Shown here: piece by piece, positions 1-4,709 of the stretch | How the letters are laid out: each line of letters starts with the position of its first letter | Position numbering within the stretch: the stretch's first letter is position 1 | Assembly: GCA_025454095.1 (NCBI GenBank) | Contig: JALOPC010000143.1 | Location: 1 to 5,020 of the forward strand | Length of the DNA: 5,020 bases | From: Syntrophales bacterium | Lineage (GTDB): Bacteria > Desulfobacterota > Syntrophia > Syntrophales > UBA2192 | Reading direction: 5' to 3' | The notes under the pieces: model-generated | Told to the model about the DNA's origin: nothing | The model's input: the letters and a program-made list of their open reading frames with translations, nothing else | The model's database searches: none | Translations under genes and position numbers: made by a program

Positions 1-752
1 AGAAGCTCCGAATCCGCGGTCACCCTCTGGTCCAGGAGGTTCCGGATGAGCTTGACGAGGTTTTCGCTGCGGTGGTTGAACCGCCACTCGATTTCCTTGA
101 GGTAGAGCGGGAAGTACATCCGGGGCACGCCGCGGTAGTGCTTGAGCCACTGCCGGGTGAAGGCCCAGAACCCTTCGATGTCCGCCGGGACCTCGCGGCC
201 CTTCCGGCCCGCCCTCTCGCCGTTGACCACAACGCTGTTGCCGCGGATGTCGAGGAGCGTGCAGGCCAGGGTTTCGTCGCAGACGTAAAGATGCCCGGCC
301 TCGGCGATGGCCTCCGTATCCTCCGCGGGGAGGGCGGCGGGCATTGCGAACACGCGGCCGTTGCCCTGGTAGATGCCCAGGGCCAGCTGTCCGTTCGACA
401 CCGTGAAGTCGGTGCCGAACCGGACCGCGCCCCCGGCAAGAGGCGCGCCGGCCTCCTCCTTGGCGAGTAGGGCCTTCATCTCCTTCATCTCGTGCGAGTA
501 GATGGCGATCCGCAGGATCCGGAACCAGCGCTGGACCGTCTTGAGGTCGAGCGGAACCTGGTGCCGGAGCCGGTAGGCCGGCACCCCCAGGCAGAAATAT
601 TCGAGGAGGCGGCCCTTCCAGTAGGGGGACATCTTGGTGGAGTTCCAGTACGTCTTGTCGAATTTACGCGTCAGGCCGCACTGTCCGCACCGGCGCTGTC
701 CCGTGGCCAGCCGCCAGAAAGTTTTTCCGCCGCATCGAGGACAAATCAACAT
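1..752 (-). CDS. IS1595/ISXO2-type transposase-like protein, 3' end cut by the window edge
   Basis: This reading frame starts at ATG 752 and stays open for 250 codons to the left edge. The N-terminus is a zinc ribbon with Cys4, Cys7, Cys22 and Cys25 (CPRCGG and CGQCGL). Residues about 50-85 (LLEYFCLGVPAYRLRHQV, then LKTVQRWFRILR) resemble the helix-turn-helix segment that follows the ribbon in IS1595-family transposases. The rest reads as a DDE RNase H-like fold: D115 (GTDFTVSNG), D159 (YVCDETL) and E193 in DIEGFWAF, with Arg200 seven residues later, then FRG-type YRGVPRMY and WRFNHRSENL near the C-terminus. The IEGFW and RFNHR motifs are the strongest family match. Known members cut and paste insertion sequences. 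The region around D115 lacks the usual DETY wording, so activity is uncertain. The start is favoured because CPRC follows it directly, but the Shine-Dalgarno is weak. The other insertion-sequence end lies outside the window, so a complete element cannot be shown. It is transcribed divergently from the CoA-transferase gene. Confidence 0.8.
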   Translation of the reverse strand, partial: MLICPRCGGKTFWRLATGQRRCGQCGLTRKFDKTYWNSTKMSPYWKGRLLEYFCLGVPAYRLRHQVPLDLKTVQRWFRILRIAIYSHEMKEMKALLAKEEAGAPLAGGAVRFGTDFTVSNGQLALGIYQGNGRVFAMPAALPAEDTEAIAEAGHLYVCDETLACTLLDIRGNSVVVNGERAGRKGREVPADIEGFWAFTRQWLKHYRGVPRMYFPLYLKEIEWRFNHRSENLVKLIRNLLDQRVTADSEL

Positions 753-964
753 GACCGACTCTGTTTGAAATGACGCATCCTGTCGGCAAAACAGGTGCAA
801 CCAACGTGGGGAATTGATTCGCCGCGTTTCTAGCACCCGGGCAGGGTGAAAACTATCGGGAACCGTCTGATTCTGCTGTAGGACTCGTTCATGGGCGCCT
901 GTCGGGGTTTGTCCGACAACGTCCGCAAGGCCTCGTGCCGCAAGGGTTTCGAGGCGTGACGCCC

Positions 965-991
965 GGTCGCGGGGCCCCTTTCCCCGCGACC
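965..991. repeat. Perfect 10-bp GC-rich inverted repeat (hairpin)
   Basis: The arm GGTCGCGGGG (965-974) pairs perfectly with CCCCGCGACC (982-991) around the 7-base loop CCCCTTT. No T-run follows on either strand, so it is not a classical intrinsic terminator. It lies about 30 bases upstream of the candidate promoter of the CoA-transferase gene. It could insulate the divergent transcripts, be a structured transcript element, or be a short intergenic palindrome. Its function is unknown. Confidence 0.6.
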
Positions 992-1019
992 GCAAAACCG
1001 TTTGGGTTCAAATATTCAC

Positions 1020-1047
1020 TTGAAATGCAGGGGCGAAATTGTGTAGA
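1020..1047 (+). promoter_or_regulatory. Candidate sigma-70-type promoter for the family III CoA-transferase
   Basis: A -35-like TTGAAA (1020-1025) is separated by 16 bases from a -10-like TGTAGA (1042-1047). This is the best-placed pair in the spacer, about 100 bases before the ATG at 1146. The spacing and the -10 match are only moderate. The -35 overlaps the right arm of a TTCAA/TTGAA dyad (1007-1024) that could serve as an operator. Confidence 0.3.
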
Positions 1048-1129
1048 CGGGTGCAAAAACAAAGGGGGGGTGGATGCCATCGCCCCCGAAACAGCGCAGG
1101 AACGATCCGATCAACAAGATCAAACAGCC

Positions 1130-1135
1130 AGGAGG
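1130..1135 (+). promoter_or_regulatory. Ribosome binding site that decides the CoA-transferase start
   Basis: AGGAGG at 1130-1135 ends ten bases before ATG 1146. An in-frame ATG at 1074 would add 24 residues, but it is preceded only by a G-run and the added residues do not resemble the start of this family. The canonical N-terminus LDGIRVIDLSHVLAAP follows the 1146 start. Confidence 0.75.
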
Positions 1136-1145
1136 GAATGCAGAC

Positions 1146-2363
1146 ATGCCACGATCGCTGGACGGAATCCGAGTCATCGACCTGAGCCACGTGCTCGCAG
1201 CTCCCACGACGACGATGATTCTCGCCGACCTGGGGGCCGAGGTCATCCACGTCGAGCCCCCCCACGGGGACGACGCCCGGGAGTTCGGGCCCTTCGCCGG
1301 GAAGGTGGACAAGAATCTCAGCGGCTACTTCATCAGCCTGAACCGAAACAAAAAGGGGATCGTGCTGAACCTCAAGCACCAGAAGGCCAGGGACATCCTC
1401 GTCGAGATGATCAAGAAGGCTGACGTGGTCGTGGAGAACTTCCGGCCCACGACGATGAAGAAGATGGGGCTCCACTTCGAGGATTTGAAGAAGATCAACC
1501 CCGGGATCATCTACTGCTCCATCTGCGGTTTCGGCCACGACTCTTTGCCCGAGTACGCCGAGAGGCCCTCCTACGACATGGTGGCCCAGGCCTACAGCGG
1601 GCTCATGAGCATCACCGGGCCCGAGGGCGGCCCCCCCTGCCGGGTGGGCTCTTCCGTGGGCGACATCATCTCGGGGATGCAGGCCACGATCGGCATCCTG
1701 GCGGCCCTGCGGCACCGGGAGAAGACGGGCCGGGGCCAGCACGTCGACATCTCCATGATCGACAGCCTGTTCTCCACGCTGGAGAACGCCGTGGCGCGCT
1801 TCACGATGCACGGCGAGATCCCGGGCCCCCTGGGCGGGATCCACCCGTCGATCACCCCCTTCCAGGGCTACAGGACCAAGGACGGCTCCTACATCATCGC
1901 CGCCATCGGCACCGATGCCCTCTTCGTCCGCTATGCGAAGGTCATCGGCCGGCCCGACCTGCCCGAGGACGAGCGGTTTAAAACCAACCCCCTGCGAACG
2001 AAGAACCGAAAGATCCTCAACGAGATCCTCGACCCGATCATGGCCACGAAGACAACGGAGGAGTGGGAGGTGATCTTCGAGAAGGAGGGGCTGCCCTACT
2101 CGCCGATCAACAACATGAAGCAGATCTGCGAGGACCCGCACATCGCCTACCGCAAGATGCTCGTCGAGATCGACCAGCCCCGGGTGGGCAGAATGCACAT
2201 CGCCAGCTCGCCCATCCGCATGACCGAGACGCCGGGCGAGGTCTACGCGCCGGCGCCGCTTCTGGGCCAGCACACCGACGAGGTCCTGAAGTCGCTCCTG
2301 GGCTACAGCGACGAGACGATCGCGCAGCTCAAGAAGGAAGGCATCATCAACAACAGCTACTAG
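1146..2363 (+). CDS. CaiB/BaiF family (family III) CoA-transferase
   Basis: A 405-residue cytoplasmic enzyme predicted to move CoA from an acyl-CoA donor to a carboxylic acid; its length is typical of the family. Known members form interlocked ring-shaped homodimers and work through an aspartyl-CoA thioester. Visible family motifs, in order: LDGIRVIDLSHVLAAP (5-20), GAEVIHVEPPHGDDAR (30-45), LNRNKKGIVLNLK (65-77), ADVVVENFRP (92-101), YDMVAQAYSGLMSITG (143-158), the catalytic segment VGDIISG with Asp173, TGRGQHVDISMID (194-206), and C-terminal GLPYSPINN (315-323) and PLLGQHTDEVL (371-381). The usual 'GPYADRP' before the QA motif reads PEYAERP here, and the Gly after NFRP is Thr; neither looks disabling. 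The family includes carnitine, formyl/oxalate, benzylsuccinate, 2-hydroxyacyl and mesaconyl CoA-transferases, and residues alone do not give the substrate. An intrinsic terminator follows directly, and the next gene is a CoA-transferase of an unrelated family, which suggests organic-acid activation. The family call is very secure; the substrate is unknown. Confidence 0.93.
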   Translation: MPRSLDGIRVIDLSHVLAAPTTTMILADLGAEVIHVEPPHGDDAREFGPFAGKVDKNLSGYFISLNRNKKGIVLNLKHQKARDILVEMIKKADVVVENFRPTTMKKMGLHFEDLKKINPGIIYCSICGFGHDSLPEYAERPSYDMVAQAYSGLMSITGPEGGPPCRVGSSVGDIISGMQATIGILAALRHREKTGRGQHVDISMIDSLFSTLENAVARFTMHGEIPGPLGGIHPSITPFQGYRTKDGSYIIAAIGTDALFVRYAKVIGRPDLPEDERFKTNPLRTKNRKILNEILDPIMATKTTEEWEVIFEKEGLPYSPINNMKQICEDPHIAYRKMLVEIDQPRVGRMHIASSPIRMTETPGEVYAPAPLLGQHTDEVLKSLLGYSDETIAQLKKEGIINNSY

Positions 2364-2371
2364 CGTACAAG

Positions 2372-2401
2372 GCGGGGCCCCCAGGGGTCCCGCATTTTTT
2401 T
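2372..2401 (+). terminator. Intrinsic terminator of the family III CoA-transferase gene
   Basis: GCGGGGCCCC (2372-2381) pairs with GGGGTCCCGC (2384-2393), with one G-U pair and a tight loop that will open by a pair or two. It is followed by A and seven T (2395-2401). It begins nine bases after the TAG stop. It argues that much transcription ends before the downstream CoA-transferase. Confidence 0.85.
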
Positions 2402-2467
2402 ATTTCATCGACCTGTCGCTGGATCTGTAACCGTTGACGTGGGGAGTTGTCGGTTTCAATCCAAGAC

Positions 2468-2474
2468 AAGGAGG
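2468..2474 (+). promoter_or_regulatory. Ribosome binding site that decides the start of the second CoA-transferase
   Basis: AAGGAGG at 2468-2474 ends ten bases before ATG 2485. An in-frame TTG at 2434 would add 17 residues, but it has no comparable site, and the added residues would be encoded by the ribosome binding site region itself. The 80-base leader after the terminator has TTGACG at 2434-2439 as a possible -35, without a convincing -10. Confidence 0.75.
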
Positions 2475-2484
2475 CAATACCAAG

Positions 2485-3981
2485 ATGGGAATCGAGAGCC
2501 GGATCTTCAACAAGGAACTGTTATCCAAAGTCACCACGGCCGAGGAGGCCGCCAAGCACATCAAAGACGGGATGATCATCGGCACGAGCGGGTTCACCCC
2601 CTGCGGCTACCCCAAGGCGGTGCCCCTGGCCGTGGCCGATCGGATCAAGAAGGGCGACAAGATGCGCTTCTCCCTGCTGACGGGCGCCTCCGTCGGCGTG
2701 GAGCTCGACGAGGCCTGGGCCGAGGTGGATGCCATCGCGAAGCGCTTCCCCTACCAGACAGGGAAGTCGATCAACAAACGGATCAATGCGGGCGACACGA
2801 TGTTCTTCGACATCCACCTGAGCCAGATGGCCCAGCAGCTGCGCTACGGCTTCCTGGGCAGGATGGACGTGGCCATAGTCGAGGCCGTCTGCATCCTCGA
2901 AAACGGCGGGATCGTGCCATCCACCTCGGTCGGCAACTCGCCCACCTTCCTGCAGCAGGCCGACAAGGTGATCATCGAGGTGAACACGAGCCAGCCCATG
3001 GAGCTCGTCGGGATGAGCGATATTTTTATCCCGGCCGACCCTCCGGCCCGGCACCCGATCCCGGTGACGGACGTCAGCCAGCGCATCGGCACGATCTACA
3101 TGCCCTGCGACCCGAAGAAGGTCGTGGCCGTCGTCCCCTGCGACATCGGCGACAAGACGCGGCCCCTGGCCCCCATCGACGAGCAGTCCAAGGCCATGGC
3201 CCGGCACCTCATCAAGTTTCTCGAGAGGCAGTTCGGCGAAGTGCTGCCGCCCCTGCAGTCGGGCGTGGGCAACGTGGCCAATGCCGTCATGGCGGGCCTC
3301 GTCGAGAGCGACTACAAGAATCTGAAAGTCTGGACGGAGGTCATCCAGGACGCCATGTTCGACCTCATCGACGCGGGCAAGCTCAACGCCGTCTCCGGCA
3401 CGTCGCTCTCCCCCTCGCCGGAAGGCCTCCAGCGCTTCTACAAGGACATCCTGAAGTACCGCGACAAGATCGTCCTGCGTCCCCAGGAGATCAGCAACAA
3501 CGCCGAGATAGCCCGGAGGCTCGGCCTCATCGCCATGAACACGGCCCTCGAGGTGGACATCTACGGCAACGTCAACTCGACCCATACCTTCGGCACCACG
3601 ATGGTCAACGGCATCGGCGGCTCCGGCGACTTCTCCCGCAACTCGGGGCTCGTCGTCTTCCTGACGCCGTCCTCGGCCAAGAAAGGCGCCATCTCGCGCG
3701 TCGTGCCCCACGTGACCCACACGGACCACACGGAGCACGAGGTGCATCTCATCGTGACGGATCAGGGGGTTGCCGACCTGCGCGGCCTCGACCCGAGGGA
3801 GAAGGTGCCCCTCATCATCGAGAACTGCGCGGCGCCCGAGTACCGGCCCCTGCTGTGGGACTACTTCAACCGCGCCAGGAAGAAGGTGGGGGGCCATCAC
3901 CCGATGCTGCTCGACGAGGCCTTCAGCTGGCACGTTCGCTTCAACGAGACGGGCACGATGAAGCCCCAGGGGGCTGCCTGA
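2485..3981 (+). CDS. Acetyl-CoA hydrolase/transferase family protein, succinate CoA-transferase (Cat1/AarC/YgfH) type
   Basis: A 498-residue cytoplasmic enzyme, close to the roughly 490-505 residues of AarC, Cat1 and YgfH/ScpC. Known members exchange CoA between succinyl-CoA and acetate or propionate through a glutamyl-CoA thioester. Features seen: an N-terminal domain with TSGFTPCGYPKAVP (34-47); FFDIHLSQMAQQLRYG (107-122); the CoA-site segment SGVGNVANAV (259-268); the likely catalytic Glu285 in WTEVIQDAM; EVDIYGNVNSTHTFG (356-370); the loop GIGGSGDF (376-383); and the C-terminal DEAFSWHVRFNETGTM (477-492). No truncation or frameshift is seen. In anaerobes and acetate oxidisers this type closes the citric acid cycle or forms acetate or propionate, saving a CoA ligase step. 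Acetyl-CoA:succinate exchange is inferred from subfamily resemblance; butyrate or 4-hydroxybutyrate relatives are less likely at this length and motif set. It sits 121 bases after the family III gene, separated by a terminator, and has its own strong ribosome binding site and downstream terminator. Confidence 0.93.
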   Translation: MGIESRIFNKELLSKVTTAEEAAKHIKDGMIIGTSGFTPCGYPKAVPLAVADRIKKGDKMRFSLLTGASVGVELDEAWAEVDAIAKRFPYQTGKSINKRINAGDTMFFDIHLSQMAQQLRYGFLGRMDVAIVEAVCILENGGIVPSTSVGNSPTFLQQADKVIIEVNTSQPMELVGMSDIFIPADPPARHPIPVTDVSQRIGTIYMPCDPKKVVAVVPCDIGDKTRPLAPIDEQSKAMARHLIKFLERQFGEVLPPLQSGVGNVANAVMAGLVESDYKNLKVWTEVIQDAMFDLIDAGKLNAVSGTSLSPSPEGLQRFYKDILKYRDKIVLRPQEISNNAEIARRLGLIAMNTALEVDIYGNVNSTHTFGTTMVNGIGGSGDFSRNSGLVVFLTPSSAKKGAISRVVPHVTHTDHTEHEVHLIVTDQGVADLRGLDPREKVPLIIENCAAPEYRPLLWDYFNRARKKVGGHHPMLLDEAFSWHVRFNETGTMKPQGAA

Positions 3982-3985
3982 GAGA

Positions 3986-4027
3986 CGGGTTACGGGTCCA
4001 GGGACCCGGGTATCGGGTTTCGGGAAT
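3986..4027. repeat. Six-unit heptamer microrepeat between stop codon and terminator
   Basis: Starting five bases after the stop, six consecutive 7-bp units share GGG in the same phase: CGGGTTA, CGGGTCC, AGGGACC, CGGGTAT, CGGGTTT, CGGGAAT. Units two and three also make a small palindrome, CGGGTCC (3993-3999) and GGACCCG (4002-4008). The array lies in the 3' untranslated region and ends just before the terminator stem. I infer an intergenic microrepeat that grew by slippage; no function is evident. Confidence 0.6.
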
Positions 4028-4033
4028 GAAAAC

Positions 4034-4070
4034 AACAAGAGCGGGGCTGGTTCGGCCCCGCTCTTGTTTT
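4034..4070 (+). terminator. Long-stem intrinsic terminator after the succinate CoA-transferase-type gene
   Basis: A perfect 14-bp stem, AACAAGAGCGGGGC (4034-4047) with its complement at 4055-4068, has a 7-base loop TGGTTCG. The right arm ends in the run TTGTTTT. An A-rich left flank gives a weaker T-rich tail on the minus strand, so it may also stop transcripts arriving from the tRNA side. Confidence 0.85.
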
Positions 4071-4082
4071 GTCTGTCATGCG

Positions 4083-4138
4083 TTCTTGTTCTTTTCAGCT
4101 CTTCCGCTCTTCCGAGGTTCCTAACTTCCTGTCTTTCA
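4083..4138. repeat. Degenerate 8-bp-period pyrimidine repeat
   Basis: From 4083 the plus strand can be cut into seven octamers with TT or TTCC in constant phase: TTCTTGTT, CTTTTCAG, CTCTTCCG, CTCTTCCG, AGGTTCCT, AACTTCCT, GTCTTTCA. Two neighbouring units (4099-4114) are identical. On the minus strand the core reads GGAA. It fills the convergent spacer between two terminators and overlaps no gene. The repeat is degenerate, so part of the periodicity could be composition bias. Confidence 0.45.
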
Positions 4139-4189
4139 CCCCGGGCAGCCGTGCTTCGGCAAGAAGAGGTTCAACCCGATCCCCCGGGG
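4139..4189. repeat. Foldable GC-rich segment in the convergent spacer
   Basis: CCCCGGG (4139-4145) can pair with CCCGGGG (4183-4189), enclosing a second short stem GCCG (4148-4151) with CGGC (4157-4160). The outer arms also form an imperfect direct repeat, CCCCGGGCAG (4139-4148) and CCCCGGGGCAG (4182-4192). No gene or recognised RNA family is evident. It may simply be a self-complementary GC-rich spacer. Confidence 0.35.
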
Positions 4190-4194
4190 CAGAC

Positions 4195-4227
4195 AAAAAA
4201 ACGGCACGGACCGATGAGTCCGTGCCG
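4195..4227 (-). terminator. Intrinsic terminator of the tRNA-Leu transcript
   Basis: Reading the minus strand, CGGCACGGAC (4227-4218) pairs perfectly with GTCCGTGCCG (4211-4202) around a 6-base loop, and seven T follow (4201-4195). It begins nine bases after the encoded CCA end of the tRNA. It is a strong rho-independent terminator for the tRNA and any read-through from secG. Confidence 0.92.
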
Positions 4228-4236
4228 CCTTGTTTT

Positions 4237-4322
4237 TGGTGCCGAAGCCGGGACTTGAACCCGGACGGGTCTCCCCACTACCCCCTCAAGATAGCGTGTC
4301 TACCAAATTCCACCACTTCGGC
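4237..4322 (-). tRNA. tRNA-Leu, anticodon GAG
   Basis: The minus strand gives an 86-base class II tRNA that includes a genome-encoded CCA. The acceptor stem GCCGAAG (4322-4316) pairs with CTTCGGC (4247-4241), followed by discriminator A (4240) and CCA (4239-4237). The D-arm contains TGGTAGACACGC. The anticodon stem CTATC/GGTAG holds the loop TTGAGGG with anticodon GAG (plus-strand 4285-4287). The extra arm is a GGG/CCC mini-hairpin typical of leucine tRNAs, and the T-arm is CCGGG-TTCAAGT-CCCGG. It reads CUC/CUU leucine codons. It closely resembles E. coli leuU, with one extra T in the D-loop. It lies 51 bases after the secG stop, with its own promoter between. Confidence 0.97.
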
Positions 4323-4334
4323 GTTCGTTGCAGT

Positions 4335-4363
4335 TTTTTAGCCTGTTCGGGCTTTTTTGTCAA
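4335..4363 (-). promoter_or_regulatory. Sigma-70-type promoter of tRNA-Leu
   Basis: On the minus strand a perfect -35 TTGACA (4363-4358) is followed after exactly 17 bases by TAAAAA (4340-4335). Transcription would start around 4328, only a few bases before the mature tRNA 5' end. The element fills the short gap after secG, so the tRNA can be expressed independently. The spacer also holds a weak AGCC/GGCT stem followed by T6 on the plus strand, probably incidental. Confidence 0.7.
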
Positions 4364-4373
4364 TAGCGCAACG

Positions 4374-4697
4374 CTATTTCTTCTCCGGTGCCGGTGCCGG
4401 AGGCGCCGCGGGCGAGGGCGCCGGCTGCTCGATCGGTGCCGGGGCGGCGCCCTGCATGACGGAGCTTCCCTTGTGAACCGCGAAGTAGGCCAGCCACAGG
4501 GACGTCAGCATGAACACCACGGCGACCCCCGTGGTCATCTTCCCGAGCAGGGTGCCGGGGCCGGAGCTGCCGAAGAGCGTCTGGCTCGAGCCGCCGAACG
4601 CGGCCCCCATGCTGGCCCCTTTGCCCCGCTGGAGCAGCACGATCACGACCAGCAGGATACAAACCAAAACGTGGATGAGACTGATAAAAATGTGCAA
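4374..4697 (-). CDS. secG: Preprotein translocase subunit SecG
   Basis: A 107-residue inner-membrane protein that assists SecYE in SecA-driven protein export. The first transmembrane helix is about residues 3-22 (FISLIHVLVCILLVVIVLL). The hallmark cytoplasmic loop QRGKGASMGAAFGGSSQT then LFGSSGPGTLLGK covers 23-53. The second helix is about 54-73. The tail after residue 83 is rich in Ala and Pro and ends in EKK; such low-complexity tails are common in SecG. The start codon is TTG (4697-4695), chosen because GAGAGGA (4711-4705) sits seven bases upstream and the protein begins directly at the first helix. It follows tpiA by 12 bases, and its ribosome binding site overlaps the tpiA stop codon, which suggests translational coupling in a tpiA-secG operon. 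Confidence 0.96.
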   Translation of the reverse strand: MHIFISLIHVLVCILLVVIVLLQRGKGASMGAAFGGSSQTLFGSSGPGTLLGKMTTGVAVVFMLTSLWLAYFAVHKGSSVMQGAAPAPIEQPAPSPAAPPAPAPEKK

Positions 4698-4709
4698 CGT
4701 TCTTTCCTC

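Larger units (their letters stand above)
753..1145. other. Divergent intergenic spacer without a gene
   Basis: About 390 bases separate the transposase-like start from the CoA-transferase start. I see no coding frame with family-like sequence here. It contains several small inverted repeats: 779-783/791-795 (CCTGT/ACAGG), 834-838/844-848 (CACCC/GGGTG) and 900-905/913-918 (TGTCGG/CCGACA). It also holds the stronger hairpin at 965-991, a dyad at 1007-1024, a candidate promoter at 1020-1047 and a run of seven G at 1064-1070. The left part may include the end of an insertion sequence, but no terminal inverted repeat can be assigned without the partner end. Confidence 0.7.

Noticed and set aside
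72..773. Plus-strand open frames within the transposase-like gene
   Set aside because: The minus-strand frame carries the zinc ribbon, HTH and IEGFW/RFNHR motifs. The plus frames show nothing recognisable.
1008..2273. Long antisense open frame (421 codons) opposite the family III CoA-transferase
   Set aside because: It mirrors a GC-rich coding gene, has no family motifs, and is rich in Asp, Val, His and Arg as expected of an antisense shadow.
2434..2462. Promoter for the second CoA-transferase starting at TTGACG
   Set aside because: At 16-18 bases' spacing there is no acceptable -10 (CAATCC at best), so I do not list it as a feature.
2521..4038. Long antisense open frame (505 codons) opposite the second CoA-transferase
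   Set aside because: Same codon-bias shadow. The plus-strand protein has full-length family motifs, so this frame is not a gene.
2439..4124. Plus-strand 561-codon frame overlapping the second CoA-transferase
   Set aside because: Out-of-frame reading of the real gene, rich in Arg, Gly, His and Pro, without domains or a suitable ribosome binding site.
4166..4192. T-arm-like GGTTCAACC suggesting a second tRNA or an attachment-site remnant
   Set aside because: The flanks do not pair as a T-stem, no acceptor or anticodon arm is present, and it does not match the tRNA-Leu 3' end.
4202..4227. Hammerhead-ribozyme-like string CGATGAGTCCGTG
   Set aside because: It lacks the GAAA core and proper helices. 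The sequence is fully explained as the stem-loop of the tRNA terminator.
4341..4358. Plus-strand terminator-like AGCC/GGCT stem followed by T6
   Set aside because: The stem is only 4-5 bp and no plus-strand gene ends here. The T-runs belong to the minus-strand tRNA promoter.
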